Below the pieces are notes generated by a model. The model was not told the DNA's origin and made no database searches. It worked only from the letters and a program-made list of their open reading frames with translations. Position numbers and translations under genes: made by a program. From the NCBI GenBank assembly GCA_041920215.1, contig JAYRSJ010000013.1, positions 1 through 64,000 on the forward strand: 64,000 nt of DNA. The letters are read 5' to 3'. The stretch comes from JAYRSJ01 sp041920215 (GTDB lineage Bacteria; Pseudomonadota; Gammaproteobacteria; Burkholderiales; Burkholderiaceae_C). This document shows, piece by piece, positions 32,417 to 41,475 of this stretch. How positions within the stretch are numbered: the first letter of the stretch is position 1; every line of letters begins with the position of its first letter.

Positions 32417-34558
32417 ATGGCTACCGGAATCACATCGATCGCTCGCCGTGTCTCCCTGGTGGGTGGCGTCGGCCTGGCAGTGATCCTGCTAGGCATCAGT
32501 GGCGCGGTCAGCGTGATGCTGACCAAGGTGGCGCATGAGCGCGTCGTGGCCTGGGTGGGCGACAAGTCGCAATCCCTGGTCGACTCGATGGACGCGCTGG
32601 ACGACACATCGCGCATCCTGGTCGAGAAGTCCTTCGGCGCCTTCCGTCAGGAGTTCGGCCCCAGCTTCACGCTCGACGAAGCCACCGGCGAGTTGCGCGA
32701 CTGGGGGCCCAAGCTCAACGGCAACTTCACCCAGGTCGACAAGTTCGCCGGCACCACCGGCGGCATCGCCGCCGGCTATGTGCTCAAGGGCGATGACTTC
32801 GAGCTGATCACGACCTCGGTGCAGGACGCCAGCGGCCAGCGCCAGCTGGGAGCGATGTTGGGTGCCCAGCATCCGGCCGCCGTCGCCGCGCGCGCCGGCA
32901 AGTCCTACGCCGGCCGCAGTCAGGCCGGCGGCAAGACCTATATGAGCTACTACCAGCCCGTCAACAGCGATGCGGGCAAGGTGATCGGCATGCTGTCGGT
33001 CGGCTTCGACCTCGACGCCTTTGAGGCGGCGATGAGCAAGATGGCCAACAGCGCCAAGTTCTTCGAGACCGGTGGCATCTACGTGCTCAATGTCGGCAGC
33101 AACCCCAGCCAGGCCGTCTTTGCCGCCCATCCCAGCGCACGCGGCAAACGGGTCAGCGAAGTGGCCCCTGACCTGTTGAAGCAGCTGGCGGACGCGGATG
33201 AAGATGGTTATGTGGAGGACATCAGCAATGTCCTGGGCAGCAACAGCAACGACATTTTCGGCGTGCTGCGCAAGAATGAGAAATCCGGGCTCTGGGTGGT
33301 GGCCCAGATCTCCCGCGGCGAGGCCATGGCCTCGCACTGGGCTACGCTGGTGCCCTTCTGGCTGCTGCTGGGCGGCGCCACCGCCGGCCTGGGCTTCGGT
33401 CTGTTCTGGATGATGCGCAACTGGGTGGCCACCCCGCTGGCCACGCTCAATGCCGCGGTGCAGTCCATCGCCAAGGGCGATCTCTCGACCCCGGTGCACA
33501 GCGACCGCCAGGACGAGATCGGCGCACTGATGCGCGATACCGAGGGCATGCGCGGCCGCCTGGCCGACATGATTGGCACGGTGCGCCACTCGGTGGACTC
33601 GATAGGCACGGCCAGCACCGAGATCGCCACCGGCAACCAGGATCTGAGCCAGCGCACCGAGCAGACCGCCTCCAACCTGCAGATCGCGGCCTCCTCGATG
33701 GAAGAGCTGACCAGCACGGTCAAGCAGACCGCCGACTCGGCGCGCACCGCCAATCAGCTGGTGTCCAGCGCCGCTGCGGCTGCCGCCAAGGGTGGTCATG
33801 TGGTCGGCCAGGTGGTGACCACGATGGACGAGATCAATACCAGCTCCAAGAAGATCAACGACATCATCGGCGTGATCGACGGCATCGCCTTCCAGACCAA
33901 TATCCTGGCGCTGAATGCGGCGGTGGAAGCGGCTCGCGCTGGCGAACAGGGACGCGGCTTTGCAGTGGTGGCGTCCGAGGTGCGCAGCCTGGCGCAGCGC
34001 AGCGCCGAGGCGGCCAAGGAGATCAAGACCCTGATCGGTGCCAGTGTCGAGCGGGTCGAGACCGGTGCCCGCCTGGTGCAGGACGCGGGCAGTTCGATGA
34101 ACGACATCGTCTCCAGCGTGCAGCGGGTGGCCGACATCATCGGCGAGATCAGCGTCGCCGCCAGCGAGCAGAGCGATGGCATCGGACAGGTCAACACCTC
34201 GGTCGTGCAGCTCGATCAGATGACCCAGCAGAATGCGGCCCTGGTCGAGGAATCGGCCGCCGCGGCCGAGAGCCTCAAGGAACAGGCCCAGCGCCTGGTC
34301 GAGGCGGTGGCGGTGTTCAGGCTGGCCAACCATGGCGGCGGCGCGCCGGCAGCGCGAGTCTCCGCGCCCAGCCCAGTCGTCGCGCCGGCCCGTCCGGCGG
34401 CCCCGGCCAAGCCGGCATTGAGCCGGCCGCCTGCGCCACCCGTCTTCAGCAAGGCGCCCGCCCCTGCGGCCCGCGCGCCGCAACCGACCGCAAGCCCGCC
34501 CGTCGCGGCCAAGAAGGCCACCGCCGACATCGCTGAAGGCGACTGGGAAACCTTCTGA
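32417..34558 (+). CDS. methyl-accepting chemotaxis protein, Cache_3-Cache_2-type sensor
   Basis: This 713-residue receptor has a first helix in VSLVGGVGLAVILLGISG and a large periplasmic Cache-like region of about 290 residues (GKSYAGRSQAGGKTYMSYYQPV, IGMLSVGFDLDAFE, KSGLWVVAQISRGEA). A second helix follows (FWLLLGGATAGLGFGLFW), then HAMP (LAKGDLS-like, AKGDLSTPV) and a signalling domain with tip IDGIAFQTNILALNAAVEAA. It ends EGDWETF, a CheR/CheB docking pentapeptide after an Ala/Pro linker. The start at 32417 follows GAGGAG. The signalling region is nearly identical to those of the two neighbouring receptors. Confidence 0.93.
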   Translation: MATGITSIARRVSLVGGVGLAVILLGISGAVSVMLTKVAHERVVAWVGDKSQSLVDSMDALDDTSRILVEKSFGAFRQEFGPSFTLDEATGELRDWGPKLNGNFTQVDKFAGTTGGIAAGYVLKGDDFELITTSVQDASGQRQLGAMLGAQHPAAVAARAGKSYAGRSQAGGKTYMSYYQPVNSDAGKVIGMLSVGFDLDAFEAAMSKMANSAKFFETGGIYVLNVGSNPSQAVFAAHPSARGKRVSEVAPDLLKQLADADEDGYVEDISNVLGSNSNDIFGVLRKNEKSGLWVVAQISRGEAMASHWATLVPFWLLLGGATAGLGFGLFWMMRNWVATPLATLNAAVQSIAKGDLSTPVHSDRQDEIGALMRDTEGMRGRLADMIGTVRHSVDSIGTASTEIATGNQDLSQRTEQTASNLQIAASSMEELTSTVKQTADSARTANQLVSSAAAAAAKGGHVVGQVVTTMDEINTSSKKINDIIGVIDGIAFQTNILALNAAVEAARAGEQGRGFAVVASEVRSLAQRSAEAAKEIKTLIGASVERVETGARLVQDAGSSMNDIVSSVQRVADIIGEISVAASEQSDGIGQVNTSVVQLDQMTQQNAALVEESAAAAESLKEQAQRLVEAVAVFRLANHGGGAPAARVSAPSPVVAPARPAAPAKPALSRPPAPPVFSKAPAPAARAPQPTASPPVAAKKATADIAEGDWETF

Positions 34559-34622
34559 GCCGGGGCTGAGGCTGCACCGCCAAGGTGGAGCCCCTAGAGA
34601 TCGCAGCGTTCAAGGAGTACTC

Positions 34623-36644
34623 ATGTTCGATTCGATCAAGACGCGCCTGATAGGCCTGAGCGTCGGTGTCGTGGTGCTGGCCCTGTGCGCCGCCACGATC
34701 GCCAACTACGTCATCGTGCGCGGTCACACGCAAGAGCAGGTGCGCTCGGCACTGGACGAGCTGGCCTCGGCGCGTGCCGCCGCCATCAACCAGTGGGTAC
34801 GCAGCCAGCGCGACATCATCAAGTCGCTGCAACCGGCCGGTCAGGCCGCCGATCCGGTGCCCCTGCTGCAGCAGGCGGCGGTGTCGGGCCGCTTGGATGC
34901 GGCCTATATCGGGCATGCTGACAAGCGCATCGTCTTCAACACGCCGCAGGACCTGCCGGCCGACTACGATCCCACGGGCCGGCCCTGGTACACCCTGGCC
35001 GCGGGCGCCAATGACACGGTCATCACCGACCCCTATGTCGATGCCGCCAAGAAGCTGCTGGTCGTGACCTTCGCCCAGGCGATCAAGCAAGGCGGCAGCA
35101 CCCAGGCTGTGATCGCCTCCGATGTGTTTCTGGACGACGTGGTCGCCACCGTCAAGGCAATCAAGCCCACGCCGGGCGGCTTCGCCTTCCTGATGTCCAA
35201 GAATGGCAGCATCGTTGCCCATCCGAACGCCGACCTGGCCTTGAAGCCGGTCACGCAGCTGTCACCCCAGCTCGATGCCAAGGCCCTGGAACAGATCCAG
35301 CTGGCGGGCGCCCCCTGGGTAGAGATCAATGTCGGCGATGCTGCCTACCTGATGCGTGGCGTCGCCATCCCCGACACGCCCTGGGTGCTGGTCACCGCCG
35401 CGGCCAAGAGCGAAGCCCTGGCCTCGCTGAGTTCGCTGCTGCGGGCCGCCGCGGTCGTGGCCCTGCTGGTGATGGTGCTGGCCGTGGTGCTGATGGCCAC
35501 CGCGATCACCGCGATGCTGCGCGGACTGGAGCGGGTGCGCGCCGCGCTGGACGAGATCAGCGCCGGTGGCGGCGACCTGACCCAGCGTCTGCCGGCCCAG
35601 GGCAAGGATGAGATCGCCCGCATCGCGTTGGCCTTCAACACCTTTGCGGAGAAGATCCAGCACATCCTGCTGGACGTCCGCTCGGCCAGCAACTCCATCA
35701 CCACCGCCTCCAGCGAGATCGCGATCGGCGCCCAGGATCTGAGCCAGCGCACCGAACAGACCGCCTCCAATCTGCAACAAGCGGCCTCGTCGATGGAGCA
35801 GCTGACCGGCACGGTGCGCCAGACAGCCGACGCCGCCCAGACCGCCAATCAACTCGCTTCCTCGGCCTCCTCGGCGGCCGCCAAGGGGGGCGAGGTGGTC
35901 GGTCAGGTGGTGACGACGATGGACGAGATCAACAACAGCTCCAAGAAGATCAACGACATCATCGGCGTGATCGACGGCATCGCCTTCCAGACCAATATCC
36001 TGGCCCTGAATGCGGCGGTGGAAGCGGCCCGTGCCGGCGAGCAGGGCCGTGGCTTCGCGGTGGTGGCCTCCGAGGTGCGCAGCCTGGCGCAGCGCAGCGC
36101 CGAGGCGGCCAAGGAAATCAAGGGGCTGATCGGCGCCAGCGTCGACCGGGTCGAAGCGGGCACGCGGCTGGTTGAGGCGGCGGGCGCCTCGATGAACGAC
36201 ATCGTCTCCAGCGTGCAGCGGGTCACCGACATCATCGGTGAAATCACCGCCGCCGCCAGCGAACAGAGCGACGGTATAGGCCAGGTCAACGGTGCCGTGG
36301 TGCAGCTTGACCAGATGACCCAGCAGAACGCCGCCTTGGTCGAAGAATCGGCCGCCGCAGCCGAGAGCCTGAAGGACCAGGCGCACCGCCTGACCGAGGT
36401 GGTGTCGGTGTTCAAGCTGGGCAATGAGGCGCAGTCCAGCGGCGCGGGCAGCTTCCACGCACCCAAGCCGCCGGGCAGCAAGCCGGCCATCAGCAAGCCG
36501 GCGAGCGCCCCGCCCGCACCCAGGGCCGCCGGCCCGGTAGTGCCTCGCCCCACGACGGCCCCCAGGCCGGCCGCAGCGCCGGCCCGCGTGCCAGCACCGG
36601 CGCCTGCCGCGGCACGAGACGATGGCGACTGGGAGACGTTCTGA
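34623..36644 (+). CDS. methyl-accepting chemotaxis protein, dCache_1 amino-acid-sensor type
   Basis: In this 673-residue receptor, helix one lies near residues 8-30 and a double-Cache periplasmic domain spans about 31-275. Helix two is AAAVVALLVMVLAVVLMATA, then HAMP, signalling domain and C-terminal DGDWETF docking pentapeptide. Residues Tyr115, Arg120, Trp122, Tyr123, Tyr138 and Asp167 fall at exactly the spacing of the amino-acid-binding motif known from Pseudomonas PctA (Tyr121, Arg126, Trp128, Tyr129, Tyr144, Asp173). An amino-acid ligand is therefore predicted. It is the last gene of the che operon, followed by a strong terminator. Confidence 0.94.
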   Translation: MFDSIKTRLIGLSVGVVVLALCAATIANYVIVRGHTQEQVRSALDELASARAAAINQWVRSQRDIIKSLQPAGQAADPVPLLQQAAVSGRLDAAYIGHADKRIVFNTPQDLPADYDPTGRPWYTLAAGANDTVITDPYVDAAKKLLVVTFAQAIKQGGSTQAVIASDVFLDDVVATVKAIKPTPGGFAFLMSKNGSIVAHPNADLALKPVTQLSPQLDAKALEQIQLAGAPWVEINVGDAAYLMRGVAIPDTPWVLVTAAAKSEALASLSSLLRAAAVVALLVMVLAVVLMATAITAMLRGLERVRAALDEISAGGGDLTQRLPAQGKDEIARIALAFNTFAEKIQHILLDVRSASNSITTASSEIAIGAQDLSQRTEQTASNLQQAASSMEQLTGTVRQTADAAQTANQLASSASSAAAKGGEVVGQVVTTMDEINNSSKKINDIIGVIDGIAFQTNILALNAAVEAARAGEQGRGFAVVASEVRSLAQRSAEAAKEIKGLIGASVDRVEAGTRLVEAAGASMNDIVSSVQRVTDIIGEITAAASEQSDGIGQVNGAVVQLDQMTQQNAALVEESAAAAESLKDQAHRLTEVVSVFKLGNEAQSSGAGSFHAPKPPGSKPAISKPASAPPAPRAAGPVVPRPTTAPRPAAAPARVPAPAPAAARDDGDWETF

Positions 36645-36672
36645 ACGCTCCGCACAGCGCCTGCATGAATGG

Positions 36673-36699
36673 AAAAAGCGGCCCTCGGGCCGCTTTTTT
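36673..36699. terminator. bidirectional intrinsic terminator ending the chemotaxis operon
   Basis: AAAAAGCGGCCC, loop TC, GGGCCGCTTTTTT. The U-tract works on the plus strand, and the A-run gives a U-tract on the minus strand for the convergent nitronate monooxygenase-like gene. Confidence 0.9.
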
Positions 36700-36752
36700 G
36701 TCTTGCGCGCTGGCGCTGCTCCAGCCCTTCGGGCAGACGCACCGCCAGACGA

Positions 36753-37709
36753 TCAGGTCGCCAGCGCCAGACGCTGCCGGGCTGCCGCGTACTCACGCGC
36801 CAGTCGGGCCACCAGCACCCGGGTCGGCACCACCTCCTTGATCGCCCCTATGCCCTGGCCGCAGCCCCAGATGTCCTTCCAGGCCTTCTTCGCGTCGCCG
36901 CCGAAGTTCATCGCGCTGGGGTCGGACTCGGGCAAGGCGTCTGGGTCCATGCCGGCGTTGACGATGGAGCCACGCAGATAGTTGCCGTGCACACCGGTGA
37001 AGAGATTGCTGTAGATGATGTCATCGCTACTGCTGTCGACGATCATCTGCTTGTAGGCCTCGCTGGCGCGCGCCTCCTCGGTGGCGATGAAGGCTGAGCC
37101 GATATAGGCGAAGTCGGCCCCCATGGCCTGGGCCGCCAGCACCGCATCGCCGCTGGCGATCGAGCCCGACAGCGCCAGCGGGCCATCGAACCACTGACGG
37201 ATCTCCTGTATCAGCGCGAAGGGGCTCTTGACGCCGGCATGGCCACCGGCACCGGCCGCCACCGCGATCAGGCCGTCGGCGCCCTTCTCGATCGCCTTCT
37301 TCGCGAACTTGTTGTTGATGATGTCGTGCAGCACGATGCCACCCCAGGCGTGCACGGCCTGATTGACGTCCTCGCGGGCGCCCAGCGAGGTGATGATGAT
37401 GGGCACCTTGTACTTGGCGCAGAGCTGCATATCGTGCTCCAGCCTGTCATTGCTCTTGTGCACGATCTGGTTGATCGCAAAAGGGGCGGCCGGCCTGTCG
37501 GGATTGGCCTTGTTATAGGCCGCCAGCTCGGTGGTGATTTCGTTCAGCCACTCGTCGAGCAGCTCGGCCGGGCGGGCATTCAGCGCAGGCATCGAGCCGA
37601 TGACGCCGGCCTTGCACTGCGCAATCACCAGCTTGGGATTGCTGATGATGAACAGGGGCGAGCCGATGATGGGCAGGGGCAGGTTTTGCAGAACGGTAGG
37701 CAGGGCCAC
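36753..37709 (-). CDS. nitronate monooxygenase-like FMN-dependent TIM-barrel oxidoreductase
   Basis: This 318-residue protein of the nitronate monooxygenase/2-nitropropane dioxygenase family uses FMN to oxidise alkyl nitronates or related compounds. Visible are PIIGSPLFIISNPKLVIA at the N-terminus, the phosphate-binding AVAAGAGGHAG, GPLALSGSIASGDAVLAAQAMGAD and YIGSAFIATEEA. The start is GTG at 37709, preceded by CGGAGA. It lies 80 bp downstream of the acyl-CoA dehydrogenase gene, with a weak hairpin between. The real substrate is unknown; some relatives are misnamed enoyl reductases. Confidence 0.87.
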   Translation of the reverse strand: MALPTVLQNLPLPIIGSPLFIISNPKLVIAQCKAGVIGSMPALNARPAELLDEWLNEITTELAAYNKANPDRPAAPFAINQIVHKSNDRLEHDMQLCAKYKVPIIITSLGAREDVNQAVHAWGGIVLHDIINNKFAKKAIEKGADGLIAVAAGAGGHAGVKSPFALIQEIRQWFDGPLALSGSIASGDAVLAAQAMGADFAYIGSAFIATEEARASEAYKQMIVDSSSDDIIYSNLFTGVHGNYLRGSIVNAGMDPDALPESDPSAMNFGGDAKKAWKDIWGCGQGIGAIKEVVPTRVLVARLAREYAAARQRLALAT

Positions 37710-37751
37710 AAAGGTCTCCGTAGCTAACTTGTTTGTTCACCGGCTAAATGA

Positions 37752-37767
37752 GGGGCCGACCGGCCCC
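37752..37767 (-). terminator. GC-rich hairpin between acyl-CoA dehydrogenase and nitronate monooxygenase-like genes
   Basis: GGGGCCG, loop of 2, CGGCCCC. On the minus strand it is followed by TCATTTAG, a poor U-tract, so it may only attenuate. Confidence 0.35.
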
Positions 37768-37788
37768 GCTCAGCTCGGCGACATGGCA

Positions 37789-39582
37789 TCAGAACGCGTC
37801 CAGGGCCAGCGCGGTGACGCTGTCGGCTCCCTCGACGATGGCGTCGCGCAGGCCGCCGCTGCGGCTCAGGATGTGCTCGGCATAGAAGCGCGCGGTGGCG
37901 ATCTTGGCGCTCATGAAGGGCGCATCCTCGCCGGCCGCCAGCTTGTCCTCGGCCACCATCAGCGCACGCGCCATCTGCCAGCCGGCGACCAGATTGCCGG
38001 CCAGCATCAGATAAGGCACCGAGCCGGCGTAGGCCGAGTTGGGCTTGGCCTTGCCCTGGGCGGCGATGAAGTCCACCACCTCCAGATAGGCCTGACGCGC
38101 CGCCCGCAGGCGCTTCAGCGTCGACTGGGCCGCGTCGCTGCTGCGCTGGGCCAGCAGGGCTTCGCTGGCCTCGATCTGCCCTGCCAGCGCACGTGCCAGT
38201 GCGCCGCCGTCGCGGGTCGTTTTGCGGCCCACCAGGTCATTGGCCTGGATGGCGGTCGTGCCCTCGTAGATGGTCAGGATCTTGGCATCGCGGTAGTACT
38301 GGGCAGCGCCCGTCTCCTCGATGAAACCCATGCCGCCATGCACTTGCACGCCCAGGTCAGTGACCTCCAGGCTCATCTCGGTGCTATAGCCCTTCACCAG
38401 CGGAACCATGAACTCGTAGAAGGCCTGGTTCTGCTTGCGGGTCTCGGCGTCCGGATGGTGGTGTGCGGCATCGTAGGCTGCCGCAGCCACCACGGCCATA
38501 GCCCGGCTGCCTTCGGTCAGGGCGCGCATGGTCATCAGCATGCGGCGCACATCCGGATGGTGGATGATGGCCGCGCTGCCAGCCACCGAGCCATCGACGG
38601 GGCGCGACTGCACCCGGTCACGCGCGTACTGCACGGCCTTCTGGTAAGCCCGTTCGGCCACCGCGATGCCCTGCACGCCGACGCCGAAACGGGCCGCATT
38701 CATCATGATAAACATGTACTCCAGGCCGCGGTTCTCCTGCCCCACCAGATAGCCGATGGCGCCGCCGTTGTCGCCGAACTGCAGCACTGAGGTGGGGCTG
38801 GCCTTGATGCCCATCTTGTGCTCGATGGAGACGCAGTGTGCGTCGTTGCGCTCACCCAGCGTGCCGTCGGCATTGACCATGAACTTGGGCACGATGAAAA
38901 GGCTGATGCCCTTCACCCCCTCGGGCGCGCCCTGCACCCGGGCCAGCACCAGATGGACGATGTTCTCGGCCATATCGTGCTCGCCATAGGTGATGAAGAT
39001 CTTGGTGCCGAAGATCTTGTAGCTGCCATCGGCCTGCGGCTCGGCGCGGGTGCGCACCAGGGCCAGATCCGAACCGGCCTGGGGCTCGGTCAGGTTCATC
39101 GTGCCGGTCCAGCTGCCGTCGATCAGCTTGGGGATGTAGGTAGCGCGCTGCTCATCGCTGCCGGCGGTCAGCAAGGCCTCGATGGCGCCGTCGGTCAGCA
39201 GCGGGCACAGCGCGAAGCTGAGGTTGGCACTGTTGAGCATCTCGCCGCAGGCCGCGCCTATGGTCTTGGGCAGGCCCTGGCCGCCAAACTCGGTCGGATG
39301 CTGCAGGCCCTGCCAGCCGCCTTCGGCAAACTGGCGGAAGGCCTGCTTGAATCCGGGCGTGGTGAAGACCTGACCCTCTTTCCAGTAGCTGGGGTTCTTG
39401 TCGCCCTCCCAGTTCAAGGGGGCGATCACGTCTTCGGTCAGCTTGGCGCATTCCTCCAGCACCGCCTGCGCGGTGTCGACGCCATAGTCGGCAAAGGCGG
39501 GGATCTCGGTCAGCGATTGCAGGCCAGCCAGCTCCTGCATATCGAACAGCATGTCTTTGACGGGGGCGCGATAGCTCATCAT
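37789..39582 (-). CDS. acyl-CoA dehydrogenase, DmdC-like long form
   Basis: This 597-residue FAD-dependent acyl-CoA dehydrogenase belongs to the longer DmdC-like branch with an extra C-terminal domain. Blocks seen are LTEPQAGSDLALVRTRAEP, FITYGEHD, KMGIKASPTSVLQFG, VQVHGGMGFIEETGAAQYYRDAKI and the catalytic-Glu region IYEGTTAIQANDLVGRK. Electrons would pass to EtfAB, encoded directly upstream. Tandem ATGs at 39582 and 39579 follow GGAG; the second has better spacing. The chain length or type of the substrate (fatty, branched-chain or methylthio-acyl) cannot be told from sequence. Confidence 0.94.
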   Translation of the reverse strand: MMSYRAPVKDMLFDMQELAGLQSLTEIPAFADYGVDTAQAVLEECAKLTEDVIAPLNWEGDKNPSYWKEGQVFTTPGFKQAFRQFAEGGWQGLQHPTEFGGQGLPKTIGAACGEMLNSANLSFALCPLLTDGAIEALLTAGSDEQRATYIPKLIDGSWTGTMNLTEPQAGSDLALVRTRAEPQADGSYKIFGTKIFITYGEHDMAENIVHLVLARVQGAPEGVKGISLFIVPKFMVNADGTLGERNDAHCVSIEHKMGIKASPTSVLQFGDNGGAIGYLVGQENRGLEYMFIMMNAARFGVGVQGIAVAERAYQKAVQYARDRVQSRPVDGSVAGSAAIIHHPDVRRMLMTMRALTEGSRAMAVVAAAAYDAAHHHPDAETRKQNQAFYEFMVPLVKGYSTEMSLEVTDLGVQVHGGMGFIEETGAAQYYRDAKILTIYEGTTAIQANDLVGRKTTRDGGALARALAGQIEASEALLAQRSSDAAQSTLKRLRAARQAYLEVVDFIAAQGKAKPNSAYAGSVPYLMLAGNLVAGWQMARALMVAEDKLAAGEDAPFMSAKIATARFYAEHILSRSGGLRDAIVEGADSVTALALDAF

Positions 39583-39602
39583 GGGTCTCCAGGGCGGTAT
39601 CC

Positions 39603-39643
39603 GAAAAAAGCAAGGGCGCCGCGACCGTGCAGTCGGGCGCCCT
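39603..39643 (-). terminator. terminator-like hairpin after etfA
   Basis: On the minus strand AGGGCGCC and GGCGCCCT pair around a loop that itself contains CGAC/GTCG, followed by TGCTTTTTTC. It could end or attenuate etfBA transcription before the acyl-CoA dehydrogenase gene. Confidence 0.65.
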
Positions 39644-39666
39644 GGGGCTCAGTCAATAGGTCGGGC

Positions 39667-40599
39667 TCAGAGACTGTTCACCAGCTCGGGCACGGCGGTG
39701 AACAGATCGGCCTCCAGACCGTAATCGGCCACCGAGAAGATCGGGGCCTCGGGATCCTTGTTGATCGCGACGATCACCTTGGAGTCCTTCATGCCGGCCA
39801 GATGCTGGATCGCGCCGGAGATGCCGGCCGCGATATAGAGCTGCGGCGCGACGATCTTGCCGGTTTGGCCGACCTGCCAGTCGTTGGGCGCATAGCCGGC
39901 GTCCACCGCGGCGCGCGAGGCCCCCAGCGCAGCACCCAGCTTGTCGGCCAGCGGGGTGAGCACTTCGTTGAACTTGTCGCTGCTGCCCAGCGCACGGCCG
40001 CCGGAGACGATGATCTTGGCGGCGGTCAGCTCAGGGCGGTCGCTCTTGGTGACCTCGCGGCCAACGAAGCTGCTGTTGCCGCTGTCGGCGACGCTGGCCA
40101 CGGACTCGACTGCGGCACTGCCACCGCTGGCGGCGGCAGCATCAAAGCCGGTGGTGCGCACCGTGATCACCTTGGTGGCATCGGCGCTCTGCACGGTGGC
40201 AATGGCGTTGCCGGCGTAAATGGGACGCTCGAAGGTGTCGGCACTGATCACCTTGGTGATATCGCTGACCTGGGCCACGTCGAGCAGGGCGGCGACGCGC
40301 GGGGCGACGTTCTTGCCCGAGGCAGTGGCCGGGAACAGGATGTGGCTGTAGGCGGACGAAACAGCGACAACTTGCGCCGCCAGGTTCTCCGCCAGGCCAT
40401 CGGCCAGCTGAGCAGCGTCGGCATGCAGAACCTTGCTGACGCCAGCGATCTGGGCCGCAGCCGCGGCGGCTGCAGCGGCATTCGCACCGGCCACCAGCAC
40501 ATGGACGTCCGAGCCACAGGCAGCGGCCGCGGTCACGGTGTTCAGGGTTGCACCCTTGATGGTGGTGTTGTCGTGTTCGGCAATAACGAGAGCGGTCAT
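39667..40599 (-). CDS. etfA: electron transfer flavoprotein alpha subunit
   Basis: This 310-residue FAD-binding subunit of the EtfAB heterodimer takes electrons from acyl-CoA dehydrogenases and passes them to ETF-quinone oxidoreductase. The C-terminal FAD domain is clear: KIIVSGGRALGSSDKF, NDWQVGQTGKIVAPQLYIA, GISGAIQHLAGM and VAINKDPEAPIFSVADYG. The N-terminal domain opens TALVIAEHDN. The start at 40599 lies 33 bp after the etfB stop. Confidence 0.97.
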   Translation of the reverse strand: MTALVIAEHDNTTIKGATLNTVTAAAACGSDVHVLVAGANAAAAAAAAAQIAGVSKVLHADAAQLADGLAENLAAQVVAVSSAYSHILFPATASGKNVAPRVAALLDVAQVSDITKVISADTFERPIYAGNAIATVQSADATKVITVRTTGFDAAAASGGSAAVESVASVADSGNSSFVGREVTKSDRPELTAAKIIVSGGRALGSSDKFNEVLTPLADKLGAALGASRAAVDAGYAPNDWQVGQTGKIVAPQLYIAAGISGAIQHLAGMKDSKVIVAINKDPEAPIFSVADYGLEADLFTAVPELVNSL

Positions 40600-40632
40600 G
40601 GTCTTTCGATCTCCAGATTCTTGTCTCAGGCC

Positions 40633-41382
40633 TCAGATGACCTTGGCTTCGTTCTTCAGCTTGGCCACCAGGGTGGCCACGTCCGGCACCTTGATGCCCG
40701 CGCTGCGCTTGGCCGGCTCCTCCACCTTCAGCGTCTTGATGCGCGGCGACACATCGACGCCCAGATCGGCAGGCTTGACCACATCGAGCGGCTTTTTCTT
40801 GGCCTTCATGATGTTGGGCAGCGTCACATAACGCGGCTCGTTCAGGCGCAGATCGGTCGTGACCACGGCCGGCAGGCTCAGAGACACGGTCTCCAGGCCG
40901 CCGTCCACTTCGCGGGTGACCGCCACCTTGCCGTCGGCCACTTCAACCTTGGAGGCGAAGGTACCTTGCGGCAGACCTGTCAGGGCGGCCAGCATCTGTC
41001 CGGTCTGATTGCAGTCGTCATCGATGGCCTGCTTGCCCAGGATGATCAGCTGAGGCTGCTCCTTGTCGACCAGGGCCTTCAGCAGCTTGGCGACAGCCAG
41101 CGGCTGCAGCTCTGCGTCGGTCTCGACCAGGATGGCGCGGTCCGCACCGATGGCCATCGCGGTGCGCAGGGTCTCCTGGCACTGGGTCACGCCGCAGGAG
41201 ACGGCGATCACCTCGGTGACCACGCCTTTTTCCTTCAGGCGCACCGCCTCTTCGACGGCAATCTCGTCAAAGGGGTTCATGGACATCTTGACGTTGGCGA
41301 TGTCGACGCCACTGCCGTCGCTCTTGACGCGCACCTTGACGTTGTAGTCGATCACGCGTTTGACGGGAACCAATACCTTCAT
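40633..41382 (-). CDS. etfB: electron transfer flavoprotein beta subunit
   Basis: This 249-residue AMP-binding partner of EtfA opens MKVLVPVKRVIDYNVKVRV and has MNPFDEIAVEEAVRLKE, DCNQTGQMLAALTG and the recognition-loop region LPAVVTTDLRLNEPRYVTLPNIMKAKKK. CTGGAG lies 9 bases before the ATG at 41382. It is the first gene of etfB-etfA-acyl-CoA dehydrogenase. Two operator-like palindromes lie in the 163 bp between it and divergent murI. Confidence 0.97.
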   Translation of the reverse strand: MKVLVPVKRVIDYNVKVRVKSDGSGVDIANVKMSMNPFDEIAVEEAVRLKEKGVVTEVIAVSCGVTQCQETLRTAMAIGADRAILVETDAELQPLAVAKLLKALVDKEQPQLIILGKQAIDDDCNQTGQMLAALTGLPQGTFASKVEVADGKVAVTREVDGGLETVSLSLPAVVTTDLRLNEPRYVTLPNIMKAKKKPLDVVKPADLGVDVSPRIKTLKVEEPAKRSAGIKVPDVATLVAKLKNEAKVI

Positions 41383-41401
41383 CGAAGCACTCCAGGACGA
41401 A

Positions 41402-41417
41402 TTGACGTTAACGTTAA
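41402..41417. promoter_or_regulatory. LiuR-like palindrome TTGACGTTAACGTTAA upstream of etfB
   Basis: This 16-bp near-palindrome has a perfect ACGTTAACGT core, 20 bp before the etfB start. It resembles the MerR-family LiuR operator (TTGACGTTAACGTCAA-like) known from branched-chain amino-acid and acyl-CoA catabolism genes. No LiuR gene is in the window. The TTGACG could also serve as a -35 box on the plus strand. Confidence 0.5.
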
Positions 41418-41475
41418 TCGGGATTCTACGGGCCTGGCGGATCGTCGCTGAGTCCCCGAGGCGGCACAAGATGAA

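Noticed and set aside
30900..36400. Long near-identical DNA blocks suggesting a mobile element
   Set aside because: They coincide with conserved receptor signalling domains in frame; there are no terminal repeats or transposase.
36625..36981. A plus-strand ORF after the last receptor gene
   Set aside because: It reads through the terminator and opposes the nitronate monooxygenase-like gene; no coding character.
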